From JBBQWR01 sp038210495 (lineage in GTDB: Bacteria; Planctomycetota; Planctomycetia; Pirellulales; DATAWG01), in NCBI GenBank assembly GCA_038210495.1, contig JBBQWR010000012.1, forward strand, positions 1 to 64,000: a stretch of 64,000 nt of DNA. Reading direction: 5' to 3'. This document shows, piece by piece, positions 27,604 through 37,545 of this stretch; position 1 is the first letter of the stretch, and every line of letters starts with the position of its first letter. Below the pieces are notes generated by a model. That model had not been told where the DNA came from. It made no database searches and saw nothing but the letters and a program-made list of their open reading frames with translations. The translations under genes were made by a program, and so were the position numbers.

Positions 27604-29477
27604 AATGCTCGTCTGTTTGGTGGCTGAGGCTGAATCGAAGAGAAGCCCCGGTAGCCGGCGCTCACGGTCAAAACCACTCTCCTGGGCTTCGGCGAGGACG
27701 CCTCCAGCCCCGGCCACCCAGACTGTTTTTAGTGCTCGCTGGGCTTTGTTCCGCTGTAGGGCTAGCCGCCGGCGGCTGTGGGAGAGCCGTGCCCGACGGT
27801 TCCGAAGGCGCCAAGGTCGGCGCGGCCCCCACTGCAACTTCGACAACCAAGGCCGGCTCTTTGCCGACGGACGACGGCGCCTTGTTGACCGATGTCACCG
27901 AGCAGTTGGGATTCAAGCGCTCCAGCGAGCCTTGGCCCAACGGCACGTTCGCGACGCCTGAGATCACGCCGGGGGGACTTGCGCTATTCGACTACGATAA
28001 CGACGGCCGGCTCGACATCCTGCAAATTTGTCACGGGGCGCCCGGGCAACTCGATAAGTCGGTCGCCAATCGGTTGTTTCATCAGGAACCCGACGGCTCA
28101 TTTAAAGAAGTCCCGGACGCGGGCGGTTTGAAAAGCGGCGGCTATGCACACGGCGTGGCCATCGGCGATGTGGAAAATCGAGGCTTTCCGGACGTCTTCA
28201 TCACCAGCTTCGGTGGAGACCGATTCTACCGCAACAATGGCGATGGAACGTTCACCGATCGGACGGCGGCAGCCGGCTTCGATCCGAAGACCCATCATTG
28301 GAGCTCGTCTTGCACGTTTTTCGATTACGATCGCGATGGGTTTCTCGATTTGTTCGTCGTGCGGTTCGCGATTTTCGATCCAAAAAAACGCTGCCTGGGC
28401 TCGTCGAATCCGGAAGACTTGGATTACTGCGGCCCGCACATGTTCGAAGCCGTGATGAGCACGCTCTATCACAACAACGGCGATGGGACGTTCAGCGACG
28501 TGACCGCGAAGGCCGGGATCGATGCGCCATCGCGGGGCTGGGGAGTGGTATGCGCGGATTTCACCGGCGATGGCTGGCCGGATATTTTCGTCGCCAACGA
28601 CGAGGAGCCCGCGCAGCTCTGGGTCAACCAACGCGACGGCACATTCAAGGACGAGGCGATTCAGCGGGGCTGCGCTCTCAACTCGGCGGGACGCGTCGAA
28701 GCCGGCATGGGAGTGGCCGTTGGCGACTTCAACGGCGATGGCATTCTGGATCTATTCGTCACCCATTTCGCGGGCGAAACGAACACGGCTTATATGTCGC
28801 TGCCGAAAGCCGGACAATTCGACGATAACACCGCGGGCGCTGGAATGGCGACGATCGACCGGCCGTTCACCGGTTGGGGCTGCGGATGCATCGATATCTT
28901 CAACCGCGGAATTCTCGATCTGGCGGTGGCGAACGGTCGCGTCACGCAAGGCCCTGTTCGAGCCGGCGCGGCGCTCGGCAAATTCTGGAACCGGTTTGCG
29001 GAACCAAAGCTGTTATTTCTCAACGACGGCCAGGGGCATTTTCAGGACGCCTCGGCGCGCACGGGCGATTACGGCAAGGCGCCGCAAATCAGCCGCGGAA
29101 TGGCGTTTGGCGATCTCTTTGAAGACGGGGCCATCGCGATCGCGGTTCAGAATCTCGATAATTCGCTACAGATTTATCGCAACACGGCCCCTAAGCAAGG
29201 AAACCATTGGCTCATAGTCCGCGCGATGACCGGCAAGCGTGACGCCTACGGCGCACTGCTCACGGCGGACCTGGGGGACAAGAAGCTGGTGCGCTTGGCC
29301 AATCCCGGATACAGTTATCTTTCGAGCAATGACCCGCGCGCCCATTTCGGTCTGGGCAAGAGCGACCATGTCACAGGGCTGCATGTGCTGTGGCCTAGCG
29401 GCAAAAAAGAACGCTTTGAAGTCAAAAGCGTCGACCGGGTCTTGACGATCCAGGAAGGGGCGGGTCTGCCGGAGTAG
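27600..29477 (+). CDS. CRTAC1-family lipoprotein: VCBS/FG-GAP propeller with ASPIC/UnbV domain
   Basis: A 625-residue protein. An unusually long, basic N-terminal leader (about 40 residues) precedes the signal segment LFLVLAGLCSAVGLAAGGC, whose Cys fits a lipobox, so it is probably anchored in a membrane. FG-GAP loops follow (DYDNDGRLD, DYDRDGFLD, DFTGDGWPD, DFNGDGILD), then the ASPIC/UnbV module at about 545-605 with the near-consensus NPGYSYLSSNDPRAHFGLG. Its start overlaps the TPR gene's stop. The long leader could mean the true start is internal, but no better-placed start was evident. Extracytoplasmic; ligand unknown. Confidence 0.86.
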   Translation: MKCSSVWWLRLNRREAPVAGAHGQNHSPGLRRGRLQPRPPRLFLVLAGLCSAVGLAAGGCGRAVPDGSEGAKVGAAPTATSTTKAGSLPTDDGALLTDVTEQLGFKRSSEPWPNGTFATPEITPGGLALFDYDNDGRLDILQICHGAPGQLDKSVANRLFHQEPDGSFKEVPDAGGLKSGGYAHGVAIGDVENRGFPDVFITSFGGDRFYRNNGDGTFTDRTAAAGFDPKTHHWSSSCTFFDYDRDGFLDLFVVRFAIFDPKKRCLGSSNPEDLDYCGPHMFEAVMSTLYHNNGDGTFSDVTAKAGIDAPSRGWGVVCADFTGDGWPDIFVANDEEPAQLWVNQRDGTFKDEAIQRGCALNSAGRVEAGMGVAVGDFNGDGILDLFVTHFAGETNTAYMSLPKAGQFDDNTAGAGMATIDRPFTGWGCGCIDIFNRGILDLAVANGRVTQGPVRAGAALGKFWNRFAEPKLLFLNDGQGHFQDASARTGDYGKAPQISRGMAFGDLFEDGAIAIAVQNLDNSLQIYRNTAPKQGNHWLIVRAMTGKRDAYGALLTADLGDKKLVRLANPGYSYLSSNDPRAHFGLGKSDHVTGLHVLWPSGKKERFEVKSVDRVLTIQEGAGLPE

Positions 29478-29577
29478 CCGGAGCGGCTTGCCCTTGAGCC
29501 GCGCTTACGTTTGCCGAGCTAACCAGAAGACGAACGCGAGCTGTTGACCGGTTGACTTGGCGTCTTGGGGTTCGGCG

Positions 29578-31032
29578 TCACTTTCCCGCCGGCGCGGCCT
29601 CTCGGAACGGTTTCCCTGCTCGATAAAGCGCGAGTCGCGATTCGATGTCTTGCGCGGCTTTTTGCTGGCCGGTTTCGCGAGCCAATGCGGCCGCCTTTTC
29701 GGCCATTTTAACGGCATCCGGGAATTTGCCCGCCTCGGCCAGAGCGGCCGCCTGCGTGTCGAGTACCAGCGGCATCTTGTAGTCGGCCAACTCGCGAGCT
29801 CGAGCGGCCAGTTCGACGGACCGCCGCGAATTGCGAATTTGCTCGTCGCGACTCGTGGCAAAAATCCAGGCGAGGTTGTTCAAGGCTTCCGGCCAATCGG
29901 GACGGAGGTTGAGCGCCTCTTCGTTGTGGGCGACGGCTTCTTCCAAGCGACCCTGCCTGGCCAAAGCCAAGGCCAGATCGAAATGGGCATCCGCATTGCC
30001 CGGTTGCAAGCGGACCGCCTCGATAAACTGGGGAATCGCCGCCTTGTCGTTATCGAGCTGAGCCAGCGCGGTTCCCAGAGCCACGCGCAAATCGGCATTA
30101 TTGGAATTGGCTCGCAGGGCTTGGGTAAACTGCTTGATCGCCTCGCCGGTCTTCCCCTGCTTGGCAAGCACCAGGCCCAAGTTGTAAAGCGCCCCGAAAT
30201 TATCGTGCTGCAGTCTGAGCACTTCGAGAAATTGAGCCGTTGCCGCGTCGAGCTTTCCTTGACGGGCCAGCGCGCGGCCCAAGTCGAAATGGGCGTCGAC
30301 ATAATTGGTCCGCAATCGAATGGCTTTGTTGTATTGCTCGACCGCCGCGTCGAGTTGGCCGAGCGTCGCCAGCAGCAGACCGAGGTTGTGATGCGATTCG
30401 GCGTTGTCGTCGTTCAAGTCGATCGCCCGTTCGAATTCCTTCCGTGCTCCGGGAACGTCGCCGTATCGAATTAACACCACCCCCAGGTCATTGTGGGCAT
30501 TGGGGTCGTCGGGATGGAATTTCACTCCGTCGCCGTACACGATCGAGGCGCTCATCAAGTTGCCCTGGCTGAGCAAGTAGGAACCGTAATCGTTGCGGGC
30601 GGCGTGGAAGTCCGGCTGAAGGCGTAGCGCTTCGGTAAATTCATCGTTGGCCTCTTTTGTCTTGCCGGCCTCGGCCAGATCGCGGGCTTTTTTATAGTGT
30701 TCCAGCGCCTCGGGCAACACGGACTCAGACGGCTGAACCGATCCGGAATCCCGTTTGGGTGGCGAGAAAATATCGGAGGCGCTCGGTACAGCGCCCGCTG
30801 CGGCGCCGCCCGTCTGCGCGGCGCCGCCGGTCAAGGGGCCTTCGGCCGTGAGGTTTGATGAACGCCCGCCGGACGGCTTGCGATCGGTCGAGGCTGAAGC
30901 GGCGCCGTTCGCATCGGGCGGCGTGGCATTGCGCGGCGTGGCATCATGCGGCGCGTCGGCCGATTTGTCGCAGCCGGCGACCCAAGCCAGGGCGACGAGG
31001 CACACGGTCGATAAACAGAACCGGATTGGCAT
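29578..31032 (-). CDS. TPR lipoprotein
   Basis: A 484-residue lipoprotein: signal CLVALAWVAGC (Cys21), then a low-complexity Ala/Pro/Gly/Ser linker to about residue 105, then some eight consecutive 34-residue TPRs. Typical units are ARNDYGSYLLSQGNLMSAS, AHNDLGVVLIRYGDVPGARK and ALYNLGLVLAKQGKTGEAIK. The repeats are regular and close to consensus, typical of outer-membrane or periplasmic TPR scaffolds. It is convergent with the CRTAC1 gene at 27600; 100 bp separate the stops, with no clear terminator. Confidence 0.85.
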   Translation of the reverse strand: MPIRFCLSTVCLVALAWVAGCDKSADAPHDATPRNATPPDANGAASASTDRKPSGGRSSNLTAEGPLTGGAAQTGGAAAGAVPSASDIFSPPKRDSGSVQPSESVLPEALEHYKKARDLAEAGKTKEANDEFTEALRLQPDFHAARNDYGSYLLSQGNLMSASIVYGDGVKFHPDDPNAHNDLGVVLIRYGDVPGARKEFERAIDLNDDNAESHHNLGLLLATLGQLDAAVEQYNKAIRLRTNYVDAHFDLGRALARQGKLDAATAQFLEVLRLQHDNFGALYNLGLVLAKQGKTGEAIKQFTQALRANSNNADLRVALGTALAQLDNDKAAIPQFIEAVRLQPGNADAHFDLALALARQGRLEEAVAHNEEALNLRPDWPEALNNLAWIFATSRDEQIRNSRRSVELAARARELADYKMPLVLDTQAAALAEAGKFPDAVKMAEKAAALARETGQQKAAQDIESRLALYRAGKPFREAAPAGK

Positions 31033-31060
31033 TAGAAACTCGAACTTGGCTTAGAGGCAG

Positions 31061-31100
31061 TCACAAAACTGCCTGGGAGAAAAGGTCAGTCCCAGTCAGG
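31061..31100. repeat. Dispersed repeat A, copy 2
   Basis: Reads tcacaaaactgcctgggag, then aaaaggtcagtcccagtcagg, just past the start of the TPR lipoprotein gene and before the stop of the DUF1559 gene. It shares tcacaaaac-n-gcctgggaga with the copy at 12273 and the gtc(a)g(t/a)ccc part with the copies at 44694 and 60584. Its right arm (gttttgtg) is missing, so this copy is truncated. Confidence 0.65.
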
Positions 31101-31105
31101 ACGGC

Positions 31106-32152
31106 TCAGAATTGCGATGGATCGATGGGTTGTCCATCGTTGCGAGCGGCCAATCTTCGATGGGTCTCGGCGCTGATGCCGTAACTGATCGCGTGAATCG
31201 ACCCGTCGCAAAATGCCATGTTACACGAACCGTAATGAACGCTTCCGAAGCAATACCAGGTCGCTTGGCCCGGCTTGTCTTGCTGAGGCAATAGTGGCAA
31301 GGTCGGGTCGGCCCAAGCTACTAAATCATAGTCATCGCCGGATAGCGCCGGATTGTCGTCACCGATATCCCGGCCTGTCAGGTAGTCGTCGGGATTGAGA
31401 TATTTTTCACCGACCAGATATGTGTTGCTTGCGCCGTCGGTGATTTGCGCAGCGCGGATTTGGCTCCGCTGGAAGCAAACGCCGTTGTTGCTATCCATCG
31501 AGTGCGTGCCATTGCCGGTCCACTTAAGCCCGTCGTTCCAAGTCGGAGGTCCCCAATTCCACTGGTTGAACACGGAGCCTCCGCTGGCTCTATAGTCGTT
31601 GTGAAAGAAGCCGTTTCCATCCGTCGGATTCGGGCAGTTGACCATGTTCGGATAGTTGGGCGCCATCGGCGTGCGGGCCGAACGGCGACGGCTGGGACAA
31701 GTCATCGCCGGCACGGCGACCGTGGTCATCAGCGTCGTCTGCTGCCACTTCTGAGCGCTATCGCGGGGCAGCCCGGCATTCATATCGTGGACGCTGCTCT
31801 GATCCATGTAAGGCAGGATATTGTAAAAGAACCCGCCGGGTTGCTTCAGTCCAAAGCCCAGGTCCGCGTCGCCCATCCAGCCCCAGCCCCAACCGCAGGA
31901 CGGAAAAAACCCATTCTGCTGCTCGTGCTGCAATGCGGCCACCGCCAGATTGTGCAGGTTGTTCGCACACTGTGTCCGCGAGGCGGCTTCTCGCGATCGT
32001 TGCACGGCCGGAAGCAGTAGCGAAACCAGAATGCCGATAATCGTCATGACGACCAGCAGCTCGACGAGCGTGAATGCCGCGCGATCTATCCTGCGACCAT
32101 CCCGGCCGACCGACAGATCGATTTTTAGAGTGCTTCGAAGTAACACGGTCAT
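31106..32152 (-). CDS. DUF1559 prepilin-type protein
   Basis: A 348-residue planctomycete DUF1559 protein. It begins with a type IV pilin-like N-terminus (AAFTLVELLVVMTIIGILVSLL, with Glu at position 5 after the expected cleavage site), then SREAASRTQCANNLHNL, and ends with the family's H-X9-DG hallmark, HYGSCNMAFCDG. Such genes occur in dozens of copies in planctomycete genomes; their role is not established. The ATG at 32152 is touched directly by GGAGG, whereas a GTG six bases on (32146) has GGAGG at ideal spacing and may be the real start. Confidence 0.92.
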   Translation of the reverse strand: MTVLLRSTLKIDLSVGRDGRRIDRAAFTLVELLVVMTIIGILVSLLLPAVQRSREAASRTQCANNLHNLAVAALQHEQQNGFFPSCGWGWGWMGDADLGFGLKQPGGFFYNILPYMDQSSVHDMNAGLPRDSAQKWQQTTLMTTVAVPAMTCPSRRRSARTPMAPNYPNMVNCPNPTDGNGFFHNDYRASGGSVFNQWNWGPPTWNDGLKWTGNGTHSMDSNNGVCFQRSQIRAAQITDGASNTYLVGEKYLNPDDYLTGRDIGDDNPALSGDDYDLVAWADPTLPLLPQQDKPGQATWYCFGSVHYGSCNMAFCDGSIHAISYGISAETHRRLAARNDGQPIDPSQF

Positions 32153-32415
32153 CCTCCGCCGCGAGATGCAGCTAATACGACCTCATACGAAAGTAAACGG
32201 GCGCTTCGGCCTGCTGCATCAAAGTATGGGCCGAACCGCTTTGCCTGTCCATGAGATTTTAAACCGCGCCTTGACGTCGTGTTGCTGCCTAAAAAAATCG
32301 GATCGGAACCGGCCGCCGCCCGCTCCGACGCCGCGGAGTTCCTCAACTACCGAGAAGTCGGCTTCGGCCCAACTTGTTCACTGACCGCGCTGCCGAGGCG
32401 CGGGCAGGGGTCTCC

Positions 32416-34575
32416 TTATTTCGGCGCCGGCAGCTCGATCGCGGCGTTTTCCGCGAACGTCGCTTCTCCGGTCTTGCCGTTGATTCGGTACTGTATCTTC
32501 AATTGCTTGACAACGCCCGGCGCCGGATCGCCCCCAAAACTTTCGTTGTAATTCGGCGCCGGCAGCGTTATCTGCAACGTGGCGCTGGCGAGGCCTTGCA
32601 GAACCTGGGTCACGTCCTTGAGCGATGTCCCGGCGCCGTATTCGGCCTTCACGATTTGCATCCGCGGCAATTCGATGCCGGATTTCGCCAGCATCGCGTC
32701 CGCTTCGGCCGATTTGCCGCTGAGCTTCTGAGCCATCTTCGCGATCGACTGCTTGGCGTCTTCCTTCATCGCGGGCTTTTCGAGTGCCGCGATCGCGACT
32801 TCGAGCGTATCCACGCTGGGATAGCGTTCGAGCACGGCCAAAACTAACTTCTGCTCGCTTGGATGCTTCGCCGCATCGAGCGCCGTTTGACACATCTGGG
32901 CGCGCTGCTTGGATGGCATCGCGAACTGCCGCGCCAAACGAACGTAGCCCCGCAGCGCGCGGGCCTGAAGCTTTTCTTCCTTTGAGTTCTTGGCCAATTC
33001 CAACAAGACAGGCGCCGCGTCGACACTCATCCATTCGCCAAGCGCCCGACTGCCGATATCCTGAAGCTCCGGATCGCCGTCTTTCATCGCGGCGCCGATC
33101 ACTTCCAGCGCCCTCGGACCCCCCACCGCGCCAATCGTCTCCAAAAGACTAGCTTTCGCGGAGGCCGGCGCCCGGGCTAACGCGGCTCCGAGTTCACCGG
33201 AACAGGCATCGCGATTTGGCATGCGAATGCTCGCTGCGCGAAGCGCCTTTTGGGCAACTTCCAGATCCGCCGGTTCCTTCGGCGCAACGACCTGCGAAAT
33301 AAGAACGGATAGCTTTTCGGGACCGACCGTGTTTCCCAGCGCCGTCAACGCAGAGCGGCGTATGGCGGCGTCCGGGTGATCTAGCGCCTTGACGAGCGCC
33401 GGAGTGGCGTCGATGCGTCGCTGACCAATAAGTTCGATCAAGACGGGCAGCGAGTTTGCGTCGGCCGTTGAGAGACGCGCGGCAATCTCAGCGTCCACCT
33501 TCCCCCCGGCCAAACCGGCCAGCGCCGTTTTCGCCGTTAGAGCCAAATCCGAATCGGCCTCGGACGCGATCGGCAGGAGCGCCGACACGCACGACTGGTC
33601 TCCCCACCGTCCCATGAATTCGATGGCCGCGATTCGCACCGCCTTCGGTCCGCTCTTGGCAGCCTCGACCACCGCCGGCGGAACAACGTGTTCCGTGCGA
33701 TCGGCCAAAGCGTGCAGCAACAAAGCGGCCCGCTCGGGTGTCGCATGAGCAAGTTCGGCTCCCAAGGCGTCTGCGACTCCAGTCGCTTGCAACTGTCGGG
33801 CAGTCGTCAGGCCGATTTGAAAGAACTGCTTATCCGCCGACCGGAGTTGCTCGATTAACAGGGGAAGTCCCGCTGCTCCTCGAGCTAGAATCTCTCCCCG
33901 GGTTGCTTCGAGAATTCTTGGCTTGGGGACCTCGGCCTTGCGGACTTGTTCGTAAATCTCCGTGGCGGCGTCGTTCTTGCCGTCAGCCATGAGCCGCTCG
34001 GCGCACAAGACGCAACCTTCGGCGGCGGCCGATCGGAGCTGGCCGGTTGCGCTCGCCAGCGACTGACGCAGGGCCTGTGTTGCTGGCGGATTGCTGATGT
34101 GACCCAGCGCTATGGCGGCCGCCGCGGCGACCTCTACGTCCTGATTTTTCAAATGGCTAACTAGAGCGTCGACGGCTCCCACGTCGCGGCGAACGCCGAG
34201 CGAATTGATTGCGCCGACAAGCAGCTTTCCTTTGAGCGCATGGGTCGCCTTGCGGAGGGCTTCGTCGGCGGACGGGTCGGGAATGGCTTCCAGCGCGATG
34301 CGGGCCCAGGATGCCAGTTGTTCGTCGGCCAATAGGGCGGCCAGTTCGGGAACCGCCTGACTTGTGCCGTGGATCGCCAGTTGTTTGCAGGCCAACGCTT
34401 TTTCTGGCCGTGGGCCAGAGCGCAAGACCTCGATTAATGGTTTTTCCTTATCTTGAGCCGCGGGTTGAGTGTCGGCGGCTCGCAGCAAGGCGCCGGCTAG
34501 CGAAAAAAAGGCCGTAAGCATAGCGAGGCTATGCGTCAAATTTCGTATCGTATGCATGATTGATTTCCGGTTCAT
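32416..34575 (-). CDS. Secreted HEAT-repeat protein
   Basis: A 719-residue exported protein: signal-like segment LAMLTAFFSLAGALLRA (about residues 17-33), then HEAT/Armadillo-like helical repeats from about 60 to 640 (for example DVEVAAAAAIALGHISNPPATQAL and DAAIRRSALTALGN, each a paired helix). The last 70 residues (from about 650, YGAGTSLKDVTQVL on) form a separate beta-rich domain of a kind often found on planctomycete proteins of this sort. It lies 94 bp downstream of the oxidoreductase gene on the same strand and may be co-transcribed. Probably a scaffold; no enzymatic motif is visible. Confidence 0.8.
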   Translation of the reverse strand: MNRKSIMHTIRNLTHSLAMLTAFFSLAGALLRAADTQPAAQDKEKPLIEVLRSGPRPEKALACKQLAIHGTSQAVPELAALLADEQLASWARIALEAIPDPSADEALRKATHALKGKLLVGAINSLGVRRDVGAVDALVSHLKNQDVEVAAAAAIALGHISNPPATQALRQSLASATGQLRSAAAEGCVLCAERLMADGKNDAATEIYEQVRKAEVPKPRILEATRGEILARGAAGLPLLIEQLRSADKQFFQIGLTTARQLQATGVADALGAELAHATPERAALLLHALADRTEHVVPPAVVEAAKSGPKAVRIAAIEFMGRWGDQSCVSALLPIASEADSDLALTAKTALAGLAGGKVDAEIAARLSTADANSLPVLIELIGQRRIDATPALVKALDHPDAAIRRSALTALGNTVGPEKLSVLISQVVAPKEPADLEVAQKALRAASIRMPNRDACSGELGAALARAPASAKASLLETIGAVGGPRALEVIGAAMKDGDPELQDIGSRALGEWMSVDAAPVLLELAKNSKEEKLQARALRGYVRLARQFAMPSKQRAQMCQTALDAAKHPSEQKLVLAVLERYPSVDTLEVAIAALEKPAMKEDAKQSIAKMAQKLSGKSAEADAMLAKSGIELPRMQIVKAEYGAGTSLKDVTQVLQGLASATLQITLPAPNYNESFGGDPAPGVVKQLKIQYRINGKTGEATFAENAAIELPAPK

Positions 34576-34669
34576 TGTGGCTTGTTGTGGGGAAGCCGGA
34601 TTTTGTGTCGTGGAGCGGCGCGCCCGGCGAAGCGTGAATCAAGGGGAACTGAACTCAACGCACGACGAC

Positions 34670-35959
34670 TCATATCCGCCACGGTTCGCGCAGCGCCTCC
34701 GACCGCAGTCGGTTGGCTTGTTCGTCGCCGACGAATTGATGGGTCTTGGGGTCGAACTTCAGTTGTCTGTTCAAAGCGATCGCGATATTCGCCGCATGGC
34801 AGGTGATGTGCGAGTAGCAGGCCGCTTCGGCGTTCGCTTTGGGCTGGCTGCGCGACTTCACGCAGTCGAGGAAATCTCGCACGTGATAGGTCGCCGGGTA
34901 GCCGCCAATCTCGGCGACTTTTCGACCGGCCAGAAGTTCGGGCGAACTGAGGACGAATTTTCCGCTGTCTCCCGTCTCCACCCAGCCGGCGTCGCCCTCG
35001 AATCGAACCGGGCAGGAGCCCAAGGGAATCCAGCCTGTTTCGCGGATCACCAATTCTACTCCGTTGGCGTATCGCGCGACGAGCCGGCCATCTTTCGGCG
35101 GATTGTATTCGACAGGCGCGCTGCCATCGGAGCCGACGGCCCATTGACATAAGTCGACACAGTGCGACCCCCATTCAAGCACTCCGCCGCCAACTAACCC
35201 GCCCCCCTTCTCGAAATTGAAGCCGTCGAGATGCTGATGATTGAACGGGCGCCAAGCGGCCGGGCCGAGATACATGTCCCAGTCGACGACGTCCTTGGGC
35301 GGCTCTTGCTCAGGCGTCGCCCAGCCGCTGCTGCTGGTGGTCATTCCAGCGGGGTGGGCATAAACGGTCTTCAGCTTGCCAAGTTTGCCCGTGCGGGCCA
35401 GCTCGCAAGCGAATGCAAAATGAGGCAGGTTGCGGCGCTGCGTGCCCGCTTGGAACACGCGTCCCGTGCGGCGCATCGTCTCGGCGAGAATCAGACTTTG
35501 AGAGATATTCTTGGTACACGGCTTCTCGCAGTACATGTCCTTTCCCGCCTTCGCCGCATGCATCGCGGCCGTGGCATGCCAGTTTGGGCCGGTCGCAATC
35601 AGCACCGCGTCGATATCCGGGCGATCGAGCAGTTCGCGAAAGTCGCGATAAGTCCGGCAATCCTGATTGGCGTTTTTCTGATCGGCCATTTTCTTGACCG
35701 CCTCGCGGCGAGCCGCTTTTACGTCGCACACCGCCACGAATTGAACGTCCGGCTGCTCCAAGAAACAGCCGAGGTCATAAGTTCCTCGGTTGCCGATTCC
35801 GATTCCGCCAATGACGAGTCGCTCGCTGGGCGCGACGAAGCCGTCTTTGCCCAAAGCGGAACTGGGAATGAAATACGGCGCCACGACGGCCGTCGCCGCC
35901 GCCGAAACGGCCGTCTTCAAGAACCGACGCCGATGAACTCGTATGCTCTTCTTCGTCAT
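34670..35959 (-). CDS. Gfo/Idh/MocA-family oxidoreductase with Tat signal
   Basis: A 429-residue exported enzyme. The N-terminus RRRFLKTAVSAAATAVVAPYF is a twin-arginine signal (given here in one piece of 20 or so residues); the NAD(P)-binding Rossmann region follows (IGGIGIGNRGTYDL). The family motif MYCEKPCTKNISQS (the EKP Lys is catalytic) and the later GGGVLEWGSHCVDLCQW are typical of planctomycete Tat-exported members. The open frame extends to 36355, but ATG 35959 has AGGAG eight bases upstream. The likely role is oxidoreduction of a sugar or inositol-like substrate outside the cytoplasm; substrate unknown. Confidence 0.9.
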   Translation of the reverse strand: MTKKSIRVHRRRFLKTAVSAAATAVVAPYFIPSSALGKDGFVAPSERLVIGGIGIGNRGTYDLGCFLEQPDVQFVAVCDVKAARREAVKKMADQKNANQDCRTYRDFRELLDRPDIDAVLIATGPNWHATAAMHAAKAGKDMYCEKPCTKNISQSLILAETMRRTGRVFQAGTQRRNLPHFAFACELARTGKLGKLKTVYAHPAGMTTSSSGWATPEQEPPKDVVDWDMYLGPAAWRPFNHQHLDGFNFEKGGGLVGGGVLEWGSHCVDLCQWAVGSDGSAPVEYNPPKDGRLVARYANGVELVIRETGWIPLGSCPVRFEGDAGWVETGDSGKFVLSSPELLAGRKVAEIGGYPATYHVRDFLDCVKSRSQPKANAEAACYSHITCHAANIAIALNRQLKFDPKTHQFVGDEQANRLRSEALREPWRI

Positions 35960-36279
35960 GACCACGCTCCTGATGCGGGAGACTCGTTGACCGATAAGGT
36001 AGATCTGGGCAATCGATTGGATCGAAGTGGCCCGTCGCCAGCATACCGCAGCGGACCGGAGATTTCCAGAAAATCCTTGGCGACCTTTCCACGATCGACG
36101 AGGCGCCAGGTCAAAGAGCGGTGAAGACGCTCGCAGATTTTCATAGCCCGGCCACGGCCACCCGGAGTATTGTTGACGGTTTCTTACCTTAGTCGAGGCG
36201 TCTCGCCCGCCGCTGGGGCCGTATATCTGCACTGGAGTCTGCGATGCGTAATCGGCGGGAGGAGACTTCGTCTCCTGGA
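35960..36279. other. Intergenic region with a short hairpin
   Basis: 320 bp between two minus-strand genes. Immediately after the stop of the propeller gene (36280) lies aggagacttcgtctcct (36260-36276), a stem of seven pairs with a three-base loop. It could act as a terminator or RNA-end hairpin, but there is no following T-run. The rest presumably holds the promoter of the oxidoreductase gene; no other feature seen. Confidence 0.45.
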
Positions 36280-37398
36280 TTATTCGCGTGGCGCGGGTAC
36301 GGTGAAAAGTTCGCCCTTGTAAAAGAAACTCAGCGATTTGCCGTCTGGTAGCCACTGGATGCTCCCAGGGGACTCGCGCATAAACTTTGCGAGGTGCTCG
36401 CCAAATCCGGTATCCGGCTTACTGGTTCGCTCGAAGCCGATCTTTTGCCAATTGGCGCCGTCCAGACCGCTCACCCACAGTCCGACGGAAGTTTCGTTGT
36501 TTTCTGATGTCGATGCGATCAGCCATGCGATTCGATCGCTCGAAGCCCCGCCAGCGACGCCGCAGGACATCATCGACTTTGACGGTAGTTTGATGGACGA
36601 TGTGCGATCCACGGCAATTTTCGGATTGAGCACGCCCGAGATCCCGATGACGAGGCTAGGGTCAACGGAACCATAGCTATTCAGACCGCACGGCAAGGCG
36701 ATCAGTTGATCGTCGGCGGCGAGCACCACGTCACGACCGGCAACGGCGCAGGCCGCCTGAAGCGGGCTGTCCGCAGTGATTCGCAGACTCTCGGATAATT
36801 CAGGTTTTTCAGTATTCCGCACCAGCGCAGCAGTATATTTGTTTCCGTGGGGCATCGCGAGTTCCACGAAACGACGGCTGTCGGTCAGCCAGAACACGTC
36901 CAAATTATCTCGCTCGGCTTTGGCTTTTGGAACTTGGAAGTGAGCGGAACCGTCCAGCTTGGCGCCGTGAATCGCGACCTCGTGGACCTTGCCTGTCCAC
37001 CACAAGACCCACTGACCGTCCGGCGAAATTTGTAAGACGCTGCCTCCATCGGCTTGGTTGTAGAGATCGGTGAGTTTCGGCAAGGGCGATTCGCGTCCGC
37101 TCGCCAGCTCGCGTCGATACAAACCGCCTCGGGGATGTTCGCGATCCGTCCGCGCAAGCAAAAACGCATCGGCGGTAATCCAACCGTAAAAGTCACCATC
37201 GAACCGCGGATGTCGTGTCGAGATATCCGACAACCGCGGCGCGGGGCCGCCTTGCACCACCCGCATCGGCGGCTCTGCTTGCAAGGCACTCTTAGCTGGC
37301 TCAATGGCAAAGGCACGCTGAATGAGCAGCCGGCCGCCGACGAATATGCCGATTGCCCCCACAATAGCGACCGCCAATCTGGATAGGACGGTGGACAT
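36280..37398 (-). CDS. Exported TolB-like propeller protein, uncharacterised
   Basis: A 372-residue protein with an N-terminal signal or anchor (VAIVGAIGIFVGGRLLI) and motifs like SVLQISPDGQWVLWWTG and SIQWLPDGKSLSFFYKGELF, which resemble PD40/TolB-type beta-propeller blades. No catalytic residues are recognisable. It stands alone between the oxidoreductase and the glycan genes. Confidence 0.65.
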   Translation of the reverse strand: MSTVLSRLAVAIVGAIGIFVGGRLLIQRAFAIEPAKSALQAEPPMRVVQGGPAPRLSDISTRHPRFDGDFYGWITADAFLLARTDREHPRGGLYRRELASGRESPLPKLTDLYNQADGGSVLQISPDGQWVLWWTGKVHEVAIHGAKLDGSAHFQVPKAKAERDNLDVFWLTDSRRFVELAMPHGNKYTAALVRNTEKPELSESLRITADSPLQAACAVAGRDVVLAADDQLIALPCGLNSYGSVDPSLVIGISGVLNPKIAVDRTSSIKLPSKSMMSCGVAGGASSDRIAWLIASTSENNETSVGLWVSGLDGANWQKIGFERTSKPDTGFGEHLAKFMRESPGSIQWLPDGKSLSFFYKGELFTVPAPRE

Positions 37399-37483
37399 AC
37401 TGATCGAGTCCTTAAGGGAGGAACAGTTGGTTTAGAGACGGGGCTTTGACGTAAATATGGACCATAAAGTTCCAAGTTGCGTT

Positions 37484-37545
37484 AACTAAAGGGTCATGCT
37501 TGGCTCTTAGTCGCTTAGCGACGACTGAATTGTCGGCGATTTCGA
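37484..37545. repeat. Dispersed repeat B, copy 1
   Basis: The segment aactaaagggtcatgcttgg, followed by ctcttagtcgcttagcgacgactgaat..tcg.cgat, is repeated in diverged form at 42077-42132 (aactagagggtcgtgctggg ... gaatgactgaat). It contains a small palindrome, tagtcgcttagcgacgac. It lies just upstream of the propeller gene, outside coding sequence. Confidence 0.55.

Noticed and set aside
35231..36124. A 297-codon plus-strand frame
   Set aside because: It is antisense to the Gfo/Idh/MocA gene, which has a Tat signal, Rossmann motif and EKP motif.
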